Below, one piece after another: positions 24,148 to 34,829 of a stretch of 53,942 bases of DNA. The stretch is taken from contig JAJEFJ010000020.1 in assembly GCA_022820485.1 (NCBI GenBank), positions 1 to 53,942 of the forward strand, read 5' to 3'. Within the stretch, counting starts at the first letter, position 1; each line of letters starts with the position of its first letter. Below the pieces are notes generated by a model, which had not been told where the DNA came from, did not search any database, and saw nothing but the letters and a program-made list of their open reading frames with translations. A program made the position numbers and the translations under genes. This DNA comes from Candidatus Latescibacterota bacterium. Lineage in GTDB: Bacteria; Latescibacterota; UBA2968; UBA8231.

Positions 24148-26778
24148 ATGACGGAAAAGTACGTATATCTGTTTGGCACTTCTCAATCCGAAGGCGATAA
24201 GGAAATGCGCAACCTGCTCGGCGGCAAAGGCGCTAACCTCGCCGAAATGGCCCAGCTCGGCCTGCCCGTCCCAGCCGGTTTTACCATCACCACCGAAGTT
24301 TGCACCTATTACTACAACCACGACCAAACGTATCCCAGCGAACTCAAAGACCAAGTGGAACGCGCCATTGCCGAAGTCGAAAAGACCATGGACATGCGCT
24401 TTGGCGACGCGGCCAACCCGCTCTTGCTCTCCGTGCGCTCTGGGGCCAGAGTGTCCATGCCCGGCATGATGGAAACCGTGCTCAACCTCGGCCTCAACGA
24501 CGAGATCGTCCAAGGGCTTATCGACCAATCGGGCGATCCGCGCTTTTGCTACGACGTGTACCGCCGCTTCGTGCAGATGTACGGCGACGTGGTCATGGGC
24601 TTGCGGCCCGAAGACGAAAAGGAAGCAGACCCTTTTGAGGCCCTGCTCGACGCGAAAAAACACGCCCGTGGGGTCGCGCTCGACAGCGAACTGAGCGCCG
24701 AAGACCTACGCGAATTGGTCGCCGAGTTTAAGGCCGAGATCGCCAAGCGGCTCGATCGCGAATTTCCCGAAGACCCTCACGAGCAGTTGTGGAATGCCAT
24801 CGGTGCGGTCTTCGGCTCTTGGCAGGGGCAGCGCGCCATCCGCTACCGCGAAATCGAAGGCATCCCCCACGACTGGGGCACGGCCGTCAACGTCCAGTCC
24901 ATGGTGTACGGCAACATGGGCGACGATTGCGCCACGGGCGTGGCCTTCACGCGCAACCCCTCCACTGGAGAGAAGCACCTATACGGCGAATTCCTCATCA
25001 ACGCCCAAGGCGAAGATGTGGTCGCTGGTACCCGCACACCCGAGCCGCTGTCCGAACTCAGCGGCCAAATGCCGCAAGTGTACGAGCAGTTCCAAGCGAT
25101 CTGCGACCAGCTAGAGCCACACTACCGCGACATGCAGGATGTGGAGTTCACGGTCCAGAAGGGCAAATTGTGGATGCTGCAAACCCGCAACGGCAAGCGC
25201 ACTGGAGCGGCGGCGGTCCAAATCGCCGTAGATATGGCCGCCGAGGGGTTGATCTCACAAGAGGAAGCCCTCCTGCGCGTCACTCCCGACCAGCTCGATC
25301 AGCTCCTCCATCCCACATTCGACGACGCGAGTCCCAAAGACGTCATCGCCGAGGGACTGCCCGCTTCACCCGGGGCGGCGACCGGCCAAGTCGTCTTCAA
25401 CTCCGCAGAGGCCGAAACACAAGCGGCCGAAGGTCAGCAGGTCATCTTGGTGCGCCAAGAGACTTCGCCCGAAGACATCGGCGGCATGGACGCCGCTCAA
25501 GGCATTCTCACGGCGCGGGGGGGCGCGTCCTCTCATGCCGCCCTAGTCGCACGCGGCATGGGCAAGTGCTGCGTGGCCGGCTGCGAGTCCATAGCAATCG
25601 ACTATCACCAAGAATTGTTTACCGCCAACGGCAAGACCGTCAAAAAGGGCGACTGGATATCCATCGATGGCTCGTCCGGCCAAGTCATGCTGGGCCAAGT
25701 GCCCACGGTGGAGCCGAGTTTCTCGGCGTCGTTTGACACCATGATGGGTTGGGCCGACGACAAGCGCCGACTGGCCGTGCGCACTAACGCCGACACGCCG
25801 CACGACTCAGAAGTGGCCCGCAATTTCGGTGCCGAAGGCATTGGCCTGTGCCGCACTGAGCACATGTTCTTTGAGAGCGACCGCATCGTGGCCGTGCGCG
25901 AGATGATCCTCGCCGCCGACGAGGCCGGGCGACGCCAAGCCCTAGCCAAGCTCAAGCCCATACAGCGGCTCGATTTTGAAGGCATTTTCACCGCCATGAA
26001 CGGCCTACCCGTAACCATCCGCCTGCTAGACCCGCCGCTGCACGAGTTCTTGCCGCACGAGCCAGCCCAACAAGAACAGATGGCCGAGGAAATGGGCGTC
26101 CCGCTAAGCCAGATCGAGGCTAAAATCACCTCCCTGCACGAGTTTAACCCCATGTTGGGGCATCGCGGCTGTCGCTTGGGGATCACCTACCCAGAAATCT
26201 ACGAGATGCAAGTCGAGGCCATTTTTGAGGCCGCGGTCAACGTGCGCGCCAAGGGCGTCAATCCCCTGCCCGAAATCATGATCCCCCTCGTGGGAACCGA
26301 GCGCGAGTTTAGCGACCTAAAAGCTATGGTTGACCGCGTCGCCGTTGCCGTCGGAGGCACTATCGAGTATCTAGTAGGAACCATGATCGAAATTCCCCGC
26401 GCCGCCCTCCTCGCCGACCAAATCGCCGAGCAAGCCGAGTTCTTTAGCTTTGGTACCAACGATCTAACTCAGCTTACCTTCGGCTACAGCCGCGACGACG
26501 CGGGCAAGTTTCTTCCCGAATACGTAGCCCAAGGCATTCTCGCCGACGATCCCTTCCAAAGCCTCGATCAAGAGGGCACCGGCCAGCTCGTGCGCCTTGG
26601 CACCGAGCGCGGCCGCAGTGCTCGTCCCCAGCTCAAGGTGGGCATCTGCGGCGAGCACGGTGGCGACCCCAGTTCGGTGGGCTTTTGCCATGAAGTAGGT
26701 CTCGACTACGTCTCTTGTTCCCCCTACCGGGTACCCATCGCTCGCTTGGCGGCCGCCCAAGCCGCCCTTGCCGAGTGA
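24148..26778 (+). CDS. ppdK: Pyruvate, phosphate dikinase
   Basis: An 876-residue PPDK, interconverting pyruvate, ATP and phosphate with phosphoenolpyruvate, AMP and pyrophosphate. The nucleotide-binding N-terminal domain begins LLGGKGANLAEMAQLGLPVP (about 23-42) and includes SVRSGARVSMPGMM near 96. The phosphohistidine domain has GGASSHAAL with catalytic His463, and the PEP-binding barrel ends with GICGEHGG containing Cys834. The length is normal and AGGAAAG precedes the ATG. It is the first gene of a run in which parA follows nine bases later, an unusual neighbour that may only reflect shared transcription. Confidence 0.96.
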   Translation: MTEKYVYLFGTSQSEGDKEMRNLLGGKGANLAEMAQLGLPVPAGFTITTEVCTYYYNHDQTYPSELKDQVERAIAEVEKTMDMRFGDAANPLLLSVRSGARVSMPGMMETVLNLGLNDEIVQGLIDQSGDPRFCYDVYRRFVQMYGDVVMGLRPEDEKEADPFEALLDAKKHARGVALDSELSAEDLRELVAEFKAEIAKRLDREFPEDPHEQLWNAIGAVFGSWQGQRAIRYREIEGIPHDWGTAVNVQSMVYGNMGDDCATGVAFTRNPSTGEKHLYGEFLINAQGEDVVAGTRTPEPLSELSGQMPQVYEQFQAICDQLEPHYRDMQDVEFTVQKGKLWMLQTRNGKRTGAAAVQIAVDMAAEGLISQEEALLRVTPDQLDQLLHPTFDDASPKDVIAEGLPASPGAATGQVVFNSAEAETQAAEGQQVILVRQETSPEDIGGMDAAQGILTARGGASSHAALVARGMGKCCVAGCESIAIDYHQELFTANGKTVKKGDWISIDGSSGQVMLGQVPTVEPSFSASFDTMMGWADDKRRLAVRTNADTPHDSEVARNFGAEGIGLCRTEHMFFESDRIVAVREMILAADEAGRRQALAKLKPIQRLDFEGIFTAMNGLPVTIRLLDPPLHEFLPHEPAQQEQMAEEMGVPLSQIEAKITSLHEFNPMLGHRGCRLGITYPEIYEMQVEAIFEAAVNVRAKGVNPLPEIMIPLVGTEREFSDLKAMVDRVAVAVGGTIEYLVGTMIEIPRAALLADQIAEQAEFFSFGTNDLTQLTFGYSRDDAGKFLPEYVAQGILADDPFQSLDQEGTGQLVRLGTERGRSARPQLKVGICGEHGGDPSSVGFCHEVGLDYVSCSPYRVPIARLAAAQAALAE

Positions 26779-26787
26779 GTTTCTGCC

Positions 26788-27555
26788 ATGAGCCGGGTCA
26801 TCGCCATATCCAATCAAAAAGGAGGGGTCGGCAAGACCACCACGGCCGTCAACTTGGCGGCCAGTCTGGCCGTGGCCGAACAAAAAACCCTGCTCATCGA
26901 CATGGATCCGCAGGCCAACGCCACTTCGGGCTGCGGCTTTCAGAACAGCGAGGAGATCGAACCGGCCAATATCTACCACGCGCTGATCGGGCAAAAAGAG
27001 ACCGCTGACGTTACCTACGAGACCAAGATATCCTTCCTGTCCTTGATTCCCTCGCACATCAACCTGACGGGAGCCGAGGTCGAGATGGTCAACATGATCG
27101 CTCGCGAGCAAAAGTTAGACGGGCTGCTCAACCAAGTCCGCGACCAATACGCCTATATCATTCTCGACTGTCCGCCTTCTTTGGGGCTATTGACCATCAA
27201 CGCCCTGACCGCGGCCGATTCGGTGATGATACCCATTCAGTGCGAGTACTACGCGCTAGAGGGCCTCGGCCGATTGCTCAACACCGTGCGCCAAATCCAA
27301 CGCCACCTCAATCCCAAGCTCCAGATCGCTGGCGTCCTACTCACCATGTTCGACGGACGCTTGAACCTATCGCGCCAAGTATCTTCAGAAGTCAAGTCCT
27401 ATTTCGGCAACAAGGTTTACAAGACCTCTATCAGCCGCAACGTGCGTCTGGCCGAGGCCCCTAGCCACGGCCAACCCATCGTACTCTACGACATTTTGTC
27501 GCAGGGATCTCAGGATTACATGAGCCTCGCAGGAGAAGTGATCGACCATGGGTAA
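26788..27555 (+). CDS. parA: Chromosome-partition ATPase ParA/Soj
   Basis: A 255-residue ParA/Soj Walker-type ATPase that drives segregation of ParB-bound origin DNA. The deviant Walker [10 protein letters not shown] with its signature lysine is at 11-19, the A' motif [12 protein letters not shown] at about 36-47 and Walker [10 protein letters not shown] near 128-136. It lacks an N-terminal DNA-binding extension, so it is the chromosomal Soj type. It overlaps parB by eight bases. No gidA/gidB, rnpA or dnaA gene is near, so the usual origin-side par context is missing here. Confidence 0.95.
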   Translation: MSRVIAISNQKGGVGKTTTAVNLAASLAVAEQKTLLIDMDPQANATSGCGFQNSEEIEPANIYHALIGQKETADVTYETKISFLSLIPSHINLTGAEVEMVNMIAREQKLDGLLNQVRDQYAYIILDCPPSLGLLTINALTAADSVMIPIQCEYYALEGLGRLLNTVRQIQRHLNPKLQIAGVLLTMFDGRLNLSRQVSSEVKSYFGNKVYKTSISRNVRLAEAPSHGQPIVLYDILSQGSQDYMSLAGEVIDHG

Positions 27556-28423
27556 GAAGCCGGTCCTCGGCAAGGGCATCAGCGCCCTCATCCCGGAATA
27601 TGCCGAACCTAGCGGCCAAGGCGACGCCTCGCGCCAGATCTTCTATATCGACGTCGATGAGATCGAGCCCAATCCCTATCAAGCTCGCACTGAGTTCGAC
27701 GAAGAGAGCATCGACGAGCTGATGCACTCAATCCAAGAGAAAGGCGTCATCCAGCCCATCACCGTCAACCGCATCGGCCAGAGCTACCAGATCATCGCTG
27801 GTGAGCGCCGCTGGCGGGCCACCAAGAAGGCGGGAATCCAAGAAATACCAGCGATCGTCCACGAAATCGAGTCTCAGCAAGATTTGATGGAGCTGTCGCT
27901 GATCGAGAACATCCAGCGCGAAAACCTGACCCCAATCGAAGAGGCCGAAGGCTATCGCTCGCTGACCGACAAGTGCTTCCTCACGCAAGAGGAAGTCGCC
28001 CGCAAGGTGGGGAAAAATCGCTCGACCGTGACCAATCTTCTCAGGCTGTTGCAATTACCACATGAGGTCCAAGAATTTTTGCGCCGCGGCCAATTGCAGA
28101 TGGGGCACGCCCGCGCCCTGCTCGGCCTCGAAGAAGACGAAGACCGGCTCGCGCTGGCCCGCCGCGCAGTCGAGGAGAAAATGGCCGTCCGCGAGGTCGA
28201 AAAGGCGGTCGCCAATCAGCGCGTGGGCCGCAAGAAAAAGAAGTCTCCCAAAGAAGTCCCCAATGACCCCCACATCCGCGACTATGAGGACCGATTGCAG
28301 CACCGCTACGGCACCGCGGTCAACATCCGTCGCACTGGGTCAAACAAGGGCAAGATCGAGGTCGAATTCTACAACGATGGGGATCTAGAGCGGCTACTCG
28401 ACCTGATGATCGAAGGCGAATGA
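27548..28423 (+). CDS. parB: Chromosome-partition CTPase/DNA-binding protein ParB
   Basis: A 291-residue ParB/Spo0J. The N-terminal domain carries the CTP-binding box GERRWRA (85-91) and [14 protein letters not shown] (120-133), a helix-turn-helix lies at about 145-172 ([20 protein letters not shown]), and a charged linker leads to the C-terminal dimer domain. It binds parS sites and loads onto the chromosome. The first residues [15 protein letters not shown] are typical of the ParA-stimulating N-terminus. The final TGA overlaps the ATG of the next gene (ATGA). I found no full parS palindrome in this window. Confidence 0.95.
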   Translation: MGKKPVLGKGISALIPEYAEPSGQGDASRQIFYIDVDEIEPNPYQARTEFDEESIDELMHSIQEKGVIQPITVNRIGQSYQIIAGERRWRATKKAGIQEIPAIVHEIESQQDLMELSLIENIQRENLTPIEEAEGYRSLTDKCFLTQEEVARKVGKNRSTVTNLLRLLQLPHEVQEFLRRGQLQMGHARALLGLEEDEDRLALARRAVEEKMAVREVEKAVANQRVGRKKKKSPKEVPNDPHIRDYEDRLQHRYGTAVNIRRTGSNKGKIEVEFYNDGDLERLLDLMIEGE

Positions 28424-29808
28424 ACCTCGGTTGGTGCCTCGCAGCCCCATTCCTCGCCCTTGGTGCCTGTAGCTTGCTCCACGACAACCTTCCCAACGAT
28501 CCCCCGACCGTACACTTGGCGCGGATGACCTGCCAGTCGCCGGGTGCAGCTTCCCTAGACACTCTGATCAACAGCGCGGATGCAATCTGCCAAGTCCCGC
28601 GCGGCGGCGAGGTTCGCTTTGAGGTCCGCGCAGCCGACGAGGACGATGACCCTGTGTTCTACGAGTGGCGGGCTCCAGCCGGAGGCAGCTTCCGCGATGC
28701 GCAGGCCCAAGAGACCAACTCTTGGTTTGCCCCCCAAATCATCACCGGCTCCAGTGAGCAATTTGTCGTGCAGGTCCTCGTAACCGACCGCAACTGCAAT
28801 GCCATTGCCGTACCCGATATAGCCGACCGCCAGCGCTGCGCGGAAGACGCTCGGGTGCTGATCGAAAACTTCCTCGTGGAGGTCGTGCAGCGCGAACCCC
28901 TGCTGGAAGTAACCGCCGACGCGACCAGCGCGTTTAGCGCGCCGCAGCTAGTTATCGACTCATTTGGCAGCGATCCTGACGGCGACCAGCTTGAATACCA
29001 CTGGGAGCCGATGGCCGGGGACAGCCTTAGCATCTGGTCAGAGGAGGCCATCCGCGACGAGGAAACCGGGCGACAAATCGGCTCGCGCGCTACCGTCGTC
29101 GCCTTTTTTCCTGGCAGCCACAAACTGCGCGTTACCGCCAGTGATGGTGCCGCAAACACCGAGCGCGAAATCGCCGTCCACGTTTCCATTGAGCCGCCTC
29201 TGCCAACTGGCGGCACGGTGCGTCTAGTCCTGCCAACGGGTCAAGAATACGAGATAGACGCATACGAGTATCCCAACGCCAGAGGAGAACGGCCGCAGTC
29301 CGCTTCTTTTTTTCAAGCAGCGCGCCTGTGCGCAGCCGAGGGCAAGCGCCTGTGCAGCCCGGACGAGTGGACCGCGGCTTGCCAAGCGGACCAAATGCGG
29401 CGCTTTTCTTCGACCGACGATTTGGCTGCCTACGACAGCCGCGACCACTTTGGCGTGCGCTTCTGCAATGTGCCGGGTTCGGCCTTTTCTCACTTCAGCA
29501 GCGACCCAACCGCCCAACTCGCATCCTCCGGCTCGTTTCCCAACTGCGGCGGCGCGACCGGCGTTTTTGACTTGACGGGTAACATGGACGAATGGGTCGC
29601 CGCTATCGACGACGCCGGCGACCTAGCGGTGTACGTAGTCGCAAGCAGCGTGTACGAAAGCGGAGCTTGCGACAGCGCAAGCCTCGTGAGCACCCTATCC
29701 ATCGAAGGCCAAGACCCCTATGATATAGAAGTCTTAGCGGAAATCATGACCGACTCGCCCTTGCAAACCTACGAGCAGCCCCTCCTCGGCTTCCGCTGCT
29801 GCCGTTGA
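28420..29808 (+). CDS. Lipoprotein with PKD-like repeats and FGE/sulfatase-modifying-factor fold
   Basis: A 462-residue protein with a lipoprotein signal (lipobox LGAC, Cys17). Residues 55-265 contain two Ig/PKD-like beta domains (F.VRAADEDDDPV.Y.W near 65-83, and FGSDPDGDQLEYHW near 180-195). Residues 265-462 match the FGE-sulfatase / SUMF1 C-type-lectin-like fold: ARLCAAEGKRLCSPDEW, GVFDLTGNMDEW and the closing LLGFRCCR. The family includes formylglycine-generating enzymes and many non-catalytic relatives; the catalytic cysteine pair of true FGE is not obvious, so a binding role at the cell surface is more likely. Its ATG overlaps the parB stop by four bases, an odd partner for a segregation operon. 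Confidence 0.82.
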   Translation: MNLGWCLAAPFLALGACSLLHDNLPNDPPTVHLARMTCQSPGAASLDTLINSADAICQVPRGGEVRFEVRAADEDDDPVFYEWRAPAGGSFRDAQAQETNSWFAPQIITGSSEQFVVQVLVTDRNCNAIAVPDIADRQRCAEDARVLIENFLVEVVQREPLLEVTADATSAFSAPQLVIDSFGSDPDGDQLEYHWEPMAGDSLSIWSEEAIRDEETGRQIGSRATVVAFFPGSHKLRVTASDGAANTEREIAVHVSIEPPLPTGGTVRLVLPTGQEYEIDAYEYPNARGERPQSASFFQAARLCAAEGKRLCSPDEWTAACQADQMRRFSSTDDLAAYDSRDHFGVRFCNVPGSAFSHFSSDPTAQLASSGSFPNCGGATGVFDLTGNMDEWVAAIDDAGDLAVYVVASSVYESGACDSASLVSTLSIEGQDPYDIEVLAEIMTDSPLQTYEQPLLGFRCCR

Positions 29809-29827
29809 TCCCGCGTTCCTAAATGCC

Positions 29828-30607
29828 ATGGACCAAGAACAACTCCGTCACCTATTAGAGCGAGTCGCCACCGGAGACCTCGCGCCGAGCCAAGCCTTAG
29901 AGCGGCTTAGAAACCTGCCTTTCGAAAACCTTGGGTTTGCCCACGTCGATCACCACCGCGCCCTGCGGACTGGGTTCCCGGAAGTCATTTTCGGCCAAGG
30001 CAAAACCCGCGAGCAGGTGTTGGCCATCGCCGAGCGCATAACCGCGCATGGCGCACAGGTGCTGGCCACCCGCGTCGAAGCGGCTACGGCCCAAGCCCTC
30101 GTCGAGCGCTTTGACCGCGCCGAGCACGACCCTCTCGCCCGCACGGTCTTAGTACCAGGAGCCGAACAGCCCACGCCTGAAGGCCTAGTCGTCGTCGCCG
30201 CCGCCGGCACCTCGGACCTGCCCGTGGCCCGCGAAGCCGTCGTCACCGCCCGCGCTATGGGTGCTCATGTCGAGGAGGTTTGCGATGTCGGCGTCGCTGG
30301 CCTGCACCGGCTCCTAGCGTACCGCGAACTCTTGCAGCGGGCGCGGGTCATCGTCGTAGTCGCCGGGATGGAGGGTGCGCTCGCTAGCGTCGTCGGCGGG
30401 CTGGTGGATATTCCGGTCGTGGCTGTGCCAACTAGCGTGGGCTACGGCGCGAGTTTCCACGGCCTTGCCGCCCTCTTGGCCATGCTCAACTCCTGTGCGG
30501 CCGGCGTGGTTGTCGTCAATATCGACAACGGATTTGGCGCAGGGTACGCAGCCGCCCAAATCAACCGCCGCCCCAGCCAATCCCCGGAACGATCGGTTCT
30601 GGGCTAG
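29828..30607 (+). CDS. larB: Nickel-pincer cofactor biosynthesis protein LarB
   Basis: A 259-residue LarB. The family carboxylates nicotinic acid adenine dinucleotide and releases AMP, the first step in making the nickel-pincer nucleotide used by LarA. The C-terminal half has the PurE-like fold with AAAGTSDLPVAREA (about 119-132), VVVAGMEGALASVVGG near 178 and VPTSVGYGASF near 200. The N-terminal DFFENLGFA-like segment (LPFENLGFAHVDHHR, about 29-43) is also characteristic. It is 19 bases after the FGE-fold lipoprotein, at the end of the ppdK-par run. The racemase larA lies at 6950 in this window; larC and larE must be elsewhere. Confidence 0.93.
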   Translation: MDQEQLRHLLERVATGDLAPSQALERLRNLPFENLGFAHVDHHRALRTGFPEVIFGQGKTREQVLAIAERITAHGAQVLATRVEAATAQALVERFDRAEHDPLARTVLVPGAEQPTPEGLVVVAAAGTSDLPVAREAVVTARAMGAHVEEVCDVGVAGLHRLLAYRELLQRARVIVVVAGMEGALASVVGGLVDIPVVAVPTSVGYGASFHGLAALLAMLNSCAAGVVVVNIDNGFGAGYAAAQINRRPSQSPERSVLG

Positions 30608-30654
30608 TTGAAATTTTGGGGCACTTTGCCACGCTTTTTACCGAGGGCAAATGG

Positions 30655-30683
30655 TTGACTCTTGCGCGAGAGAGACGTATCGT
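30655..30683 (+). promoter_or_regulatory. Putative promoter of the 70-residue membrane protein
   Basis: TTGACT (30655-30660), 17-base spacer, TATCGT (30678-30683). The predicted start of transcription (about 30690) falls in the centre of a palindrome. Confidence 0.6.
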
Positions 30684-30698
30684 AAAAGTACTTTCACG
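30681..30698. promoter_or_regulatory. Operator-like 18-base palindrome
   Basis: CGTAAAAGTACTTTCACG is symmetric in eight of nine base pairs, with a perfect AAAGTACTTT core at 30685-30694. It overlaps the -10 end and the expected transcription start, a typical repressor position. Confidence 0.5.
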
Positions 30699-30718
30699 TT
30701 CTGCCAAGAGGTGCAACT

Positions 30719-30931
30719 ATGATTGATTTAAGTACGGGCATAAACATTGCGGGATTTATCGGAGTGTTAGCGTTCTTGTGGAAAATTCGGGGCGATATGT
30801 CTAAGGAAGTGGCTAAGGTCGCAGCAGATTTGACGAAAGAGATTAACGGCGTTTCCGAGCGCGTGGCCCGTATCGAGGGGCTGCTTGAAGGGGAGCGCAA
30901 CGCCGCGCTTAAAGCCTCCCAGCCGCAATGA
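30719..30931 (+). CDS. Small membrane-anchored coiled-coil protein
   Basis: A 70-residue protein with one N-terminal membrane helix (about 8-22, INIAGFIGVLAFLW) and a long amphipathic helix (about 25-60) with heptad spacing and a VSERVARIEGLLEG end. Similar helices occur in small phage-associated membrane proteins such as XhlA, but the order of helix and anchor is reversed here and no phage genes are near. AGAGGTG precedes the ATG by six bases, and a good promoter with an operator-like palindrome lies upstream, so it is a real and probably regulated gene. Function unknown. Confidence 0.75.
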   Translation: MIDLSTGINIAGFIGVLAFLWKIRGDMSKEVAKVAADLTKEINGVSERVARIEGLLEGERNAALKASQPQ

Positions 30932-30968
30932 GGATCGGCGGTTAGCATATCGTCTTGCCTACTACCAA

Positions 30969-31577
30969 ATGATCCACGTCGCCGTGCTAGCCGGCGGCCA
31001 GAGCCGACGCATAGGCCGCGACAAGGCCCTCCTGCAATTAGGCGACCAGACTCTGATTGAACGCGTCCTCGCTGCGGCGCGCCCCCTCGGTTACCCCCGC
31101 GTCATCATCGGCGACCCCTCCTCCTATAGCCACCTCGGGCTACCCGTCCATCCCGACCGCCGACCCGGACTTGGGCCGCTAGGAGGCCTGTACACCGCGC
31201 TCAGCACAACCGCCGCACCCGTGCTCCTCCTCGCCTGCGACTTGCCCTTTCTCACTCCGGACTTCCTCCGCCACCTCGTCAACCGGCGCGGGCCACATCA
31301 AGCGGTCGTGCCCTATACGGCCACAGGGCTGCAACCGCTCTGTGCGCTCTACGAGCCGTCTTGCTTAACGGCCGTAGAAGCCGCCATACAGGCCGATCAG
31401 CTCGGCATGCGCAACCTACTGAGCAATCTGAATTTGGATCTGGTAAGGGAAAAGGATTGGCGACCCTACGACGAGCGCGGCCTGCTTTTTGCCAACCTCA
31501 ACGCGCCCGAAGAGTACGAGCGGGCGCAAGCCGCACTCCTAAAACCCGGCGTCCACCACGCTCAACACCAACAGTAG
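30969..31577 (+). CDS. mobA: Molybdenum cofactor guanylyltransferase
   Basis: A 202-residue MobA-type nucleotidyltransferase, which attaches GMP to molybdopterin. The signature LAGGQSRRIGRDKALL is at 7-22, the metal-binding ACDLPFLT near 91-98 and RNLLSNL near 152. The frame is open 28 codons upstream, but MIHVAVLAGG is the proper family start. It lies 38 bases after the small membrane protein. The last 39 bases overlap the convergent cyoE gene. No other molybdopterin gene is in the window, so the assignment rests on the motifs; a related MobA-like transferase is possible. Confidence 0.87.
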   Translation: MIHVAVLAGGQSRRIGRDKALLQLGDQTLIERVLAAARPLGYPRVIIGDPSSYSHLGLPVHPDRRPGLGPLGGLYTALSTTAAPVLLLACDLPFLTPDFLRHLVNRRGPHQAVVPYTATGLQPLCALYEPSCLTAVEAAIQADQLGMRNLLSNLNLDLVREKDWRPYDERGLLFANLNAPEEYERAQAALLKPGVHHAQHQQ

Positions 31578-32399
31578 CGGCAGGTAGAGGACCGAAGCCT
31601 TGAGCAGCCGCCGCGCACTGGCCACCGAGCGCGAGAAGCTAAGCGCGAGACCGGAGGCCAAAAACAGCGCGCCCAACACCACCGCCCCAGCTAAGTAGAA
31701 CGGGCCGGTGAGACCCATAAACGAAGGCAACACCGAAAAGATCAGCAGCAGTACCAAGTAGCCCATCACCTGCCAGCAGGTACTGTTCCCATCCGGCTCG
31801 ACGACGGGTAACATCTTGAAACCGCCGCGCCGATAGTCGTCGCGGAAGATCCACGCAATGGCGTAGAAGTGCGGGTGCTGCCAAGCAAAGAGAATGAGAA
31901 ACAGGACCACAGCCCCGGGGTCAATCGCGCCAGTCGCCGCCGTCCAGCCCCCTACGGGCGGCAGGGCACCTGGCACGGCCCCCAGCGAGGTATTGAGCCA
32001 ATTTTGCCGCTTCATCGGGGTGTACACCACCACGTAGAGAAACGCGGAGAGGAGTGCCAGAAAAGCCGTCAACAACCCAGCGGTAAAAAGCAGGAAAAAC
32101 ACGCCGCTTAAAACCAGCACAAACCCCATCGACAGCGCCGTCCCCGGCTTGACGCGCCCGGTCGGCAAGGGCCGATTGCGCGTGCGCTTCATCAACCCAT
32201 CGACATCGCGTTCCAGATAGTGATTGAGCACCGACGAGCCGCACGTAGTCAAGCCCGTACCGACGAGCAGACAACAAAAAAGCAGCGGCGCGTGAATGCC
32301 TTGCCCGCCCAAGAAAAATCCGAAGGCGGCCGTAACCAGCACCAAAAAGGCAATTCTCGGTTTAGTCAGTTCCCAGTAATCGTGCCAAGTAGCAGTCAT
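31539..32399 (-). CDS. cyoE: Protoheme IX farnesyltransferase
   Basis: A 286-residue UbiA-superfamily membrane prenyltransferase (CyoE/CtaB) that converts heme B to heme O for terminal oxidases. The first Asp-rich motif NHYLERDVDGLMKRTRNRPL is at 59-78, the second active-site region lies near 180 (HFYAIAWIFRDDYRRGG), and nine hydrophobic helices are visible. A start 17 codons upstream is possible, but MTATWHDYWELTKPR fits the family better. The gene converges on mobA with a 39-base overlap and diverges from ligA. No oxidase subunit gene is adjacent in this window. Confidence 0.93.
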   Translation of the reverse strand: MTATWHDYWELTKPRIAFLVLVTAAFGFFLGGQGIHAPLLFCCLLVGTGLTTCGSSVLNHYLERDVDGLMKRTRNRPLPTGRVKPGTALSMGFVLVLSGVFFLLFTAGLLTAFLALLSAFLYVVVYTPMKRQNWLNTSLGAVPGALPPVGGWTAATGAIDPGAVVLFLILFAWQHPHFYAIAWIFRDDYRRGGFKMLPVVEPDGNSTCWQVMGYLVLLLIFSVLPSFMGLTGPFYLAGAVVLGALFLASGLALSFSRSVASARRLLKASVLYLPLLLVLSVVDAGF

Positions 32400-32428
32400 A
32401 TCTATCTCGTTCCGCGACAAAAATATAA

Positions 32429-34815
<2,387 letters not shown>

Positions 34816-34829
34816 AGCCATCTCCTAGC

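Noticed and set aside
29224..29808. Active formylglycine-generating enzyme
   Set aside because: The fold is supported, but the cysteine pair needed for catalysis is not clear and no sulfatase gene is near, so only a fold-level call is made.
30690..30702. TTTCACGT as half of a parS site near parAB
   Set aside because: Only one arm of the parS palindrome is present, and it forms part of a different palindrome at the small-gene promoter.
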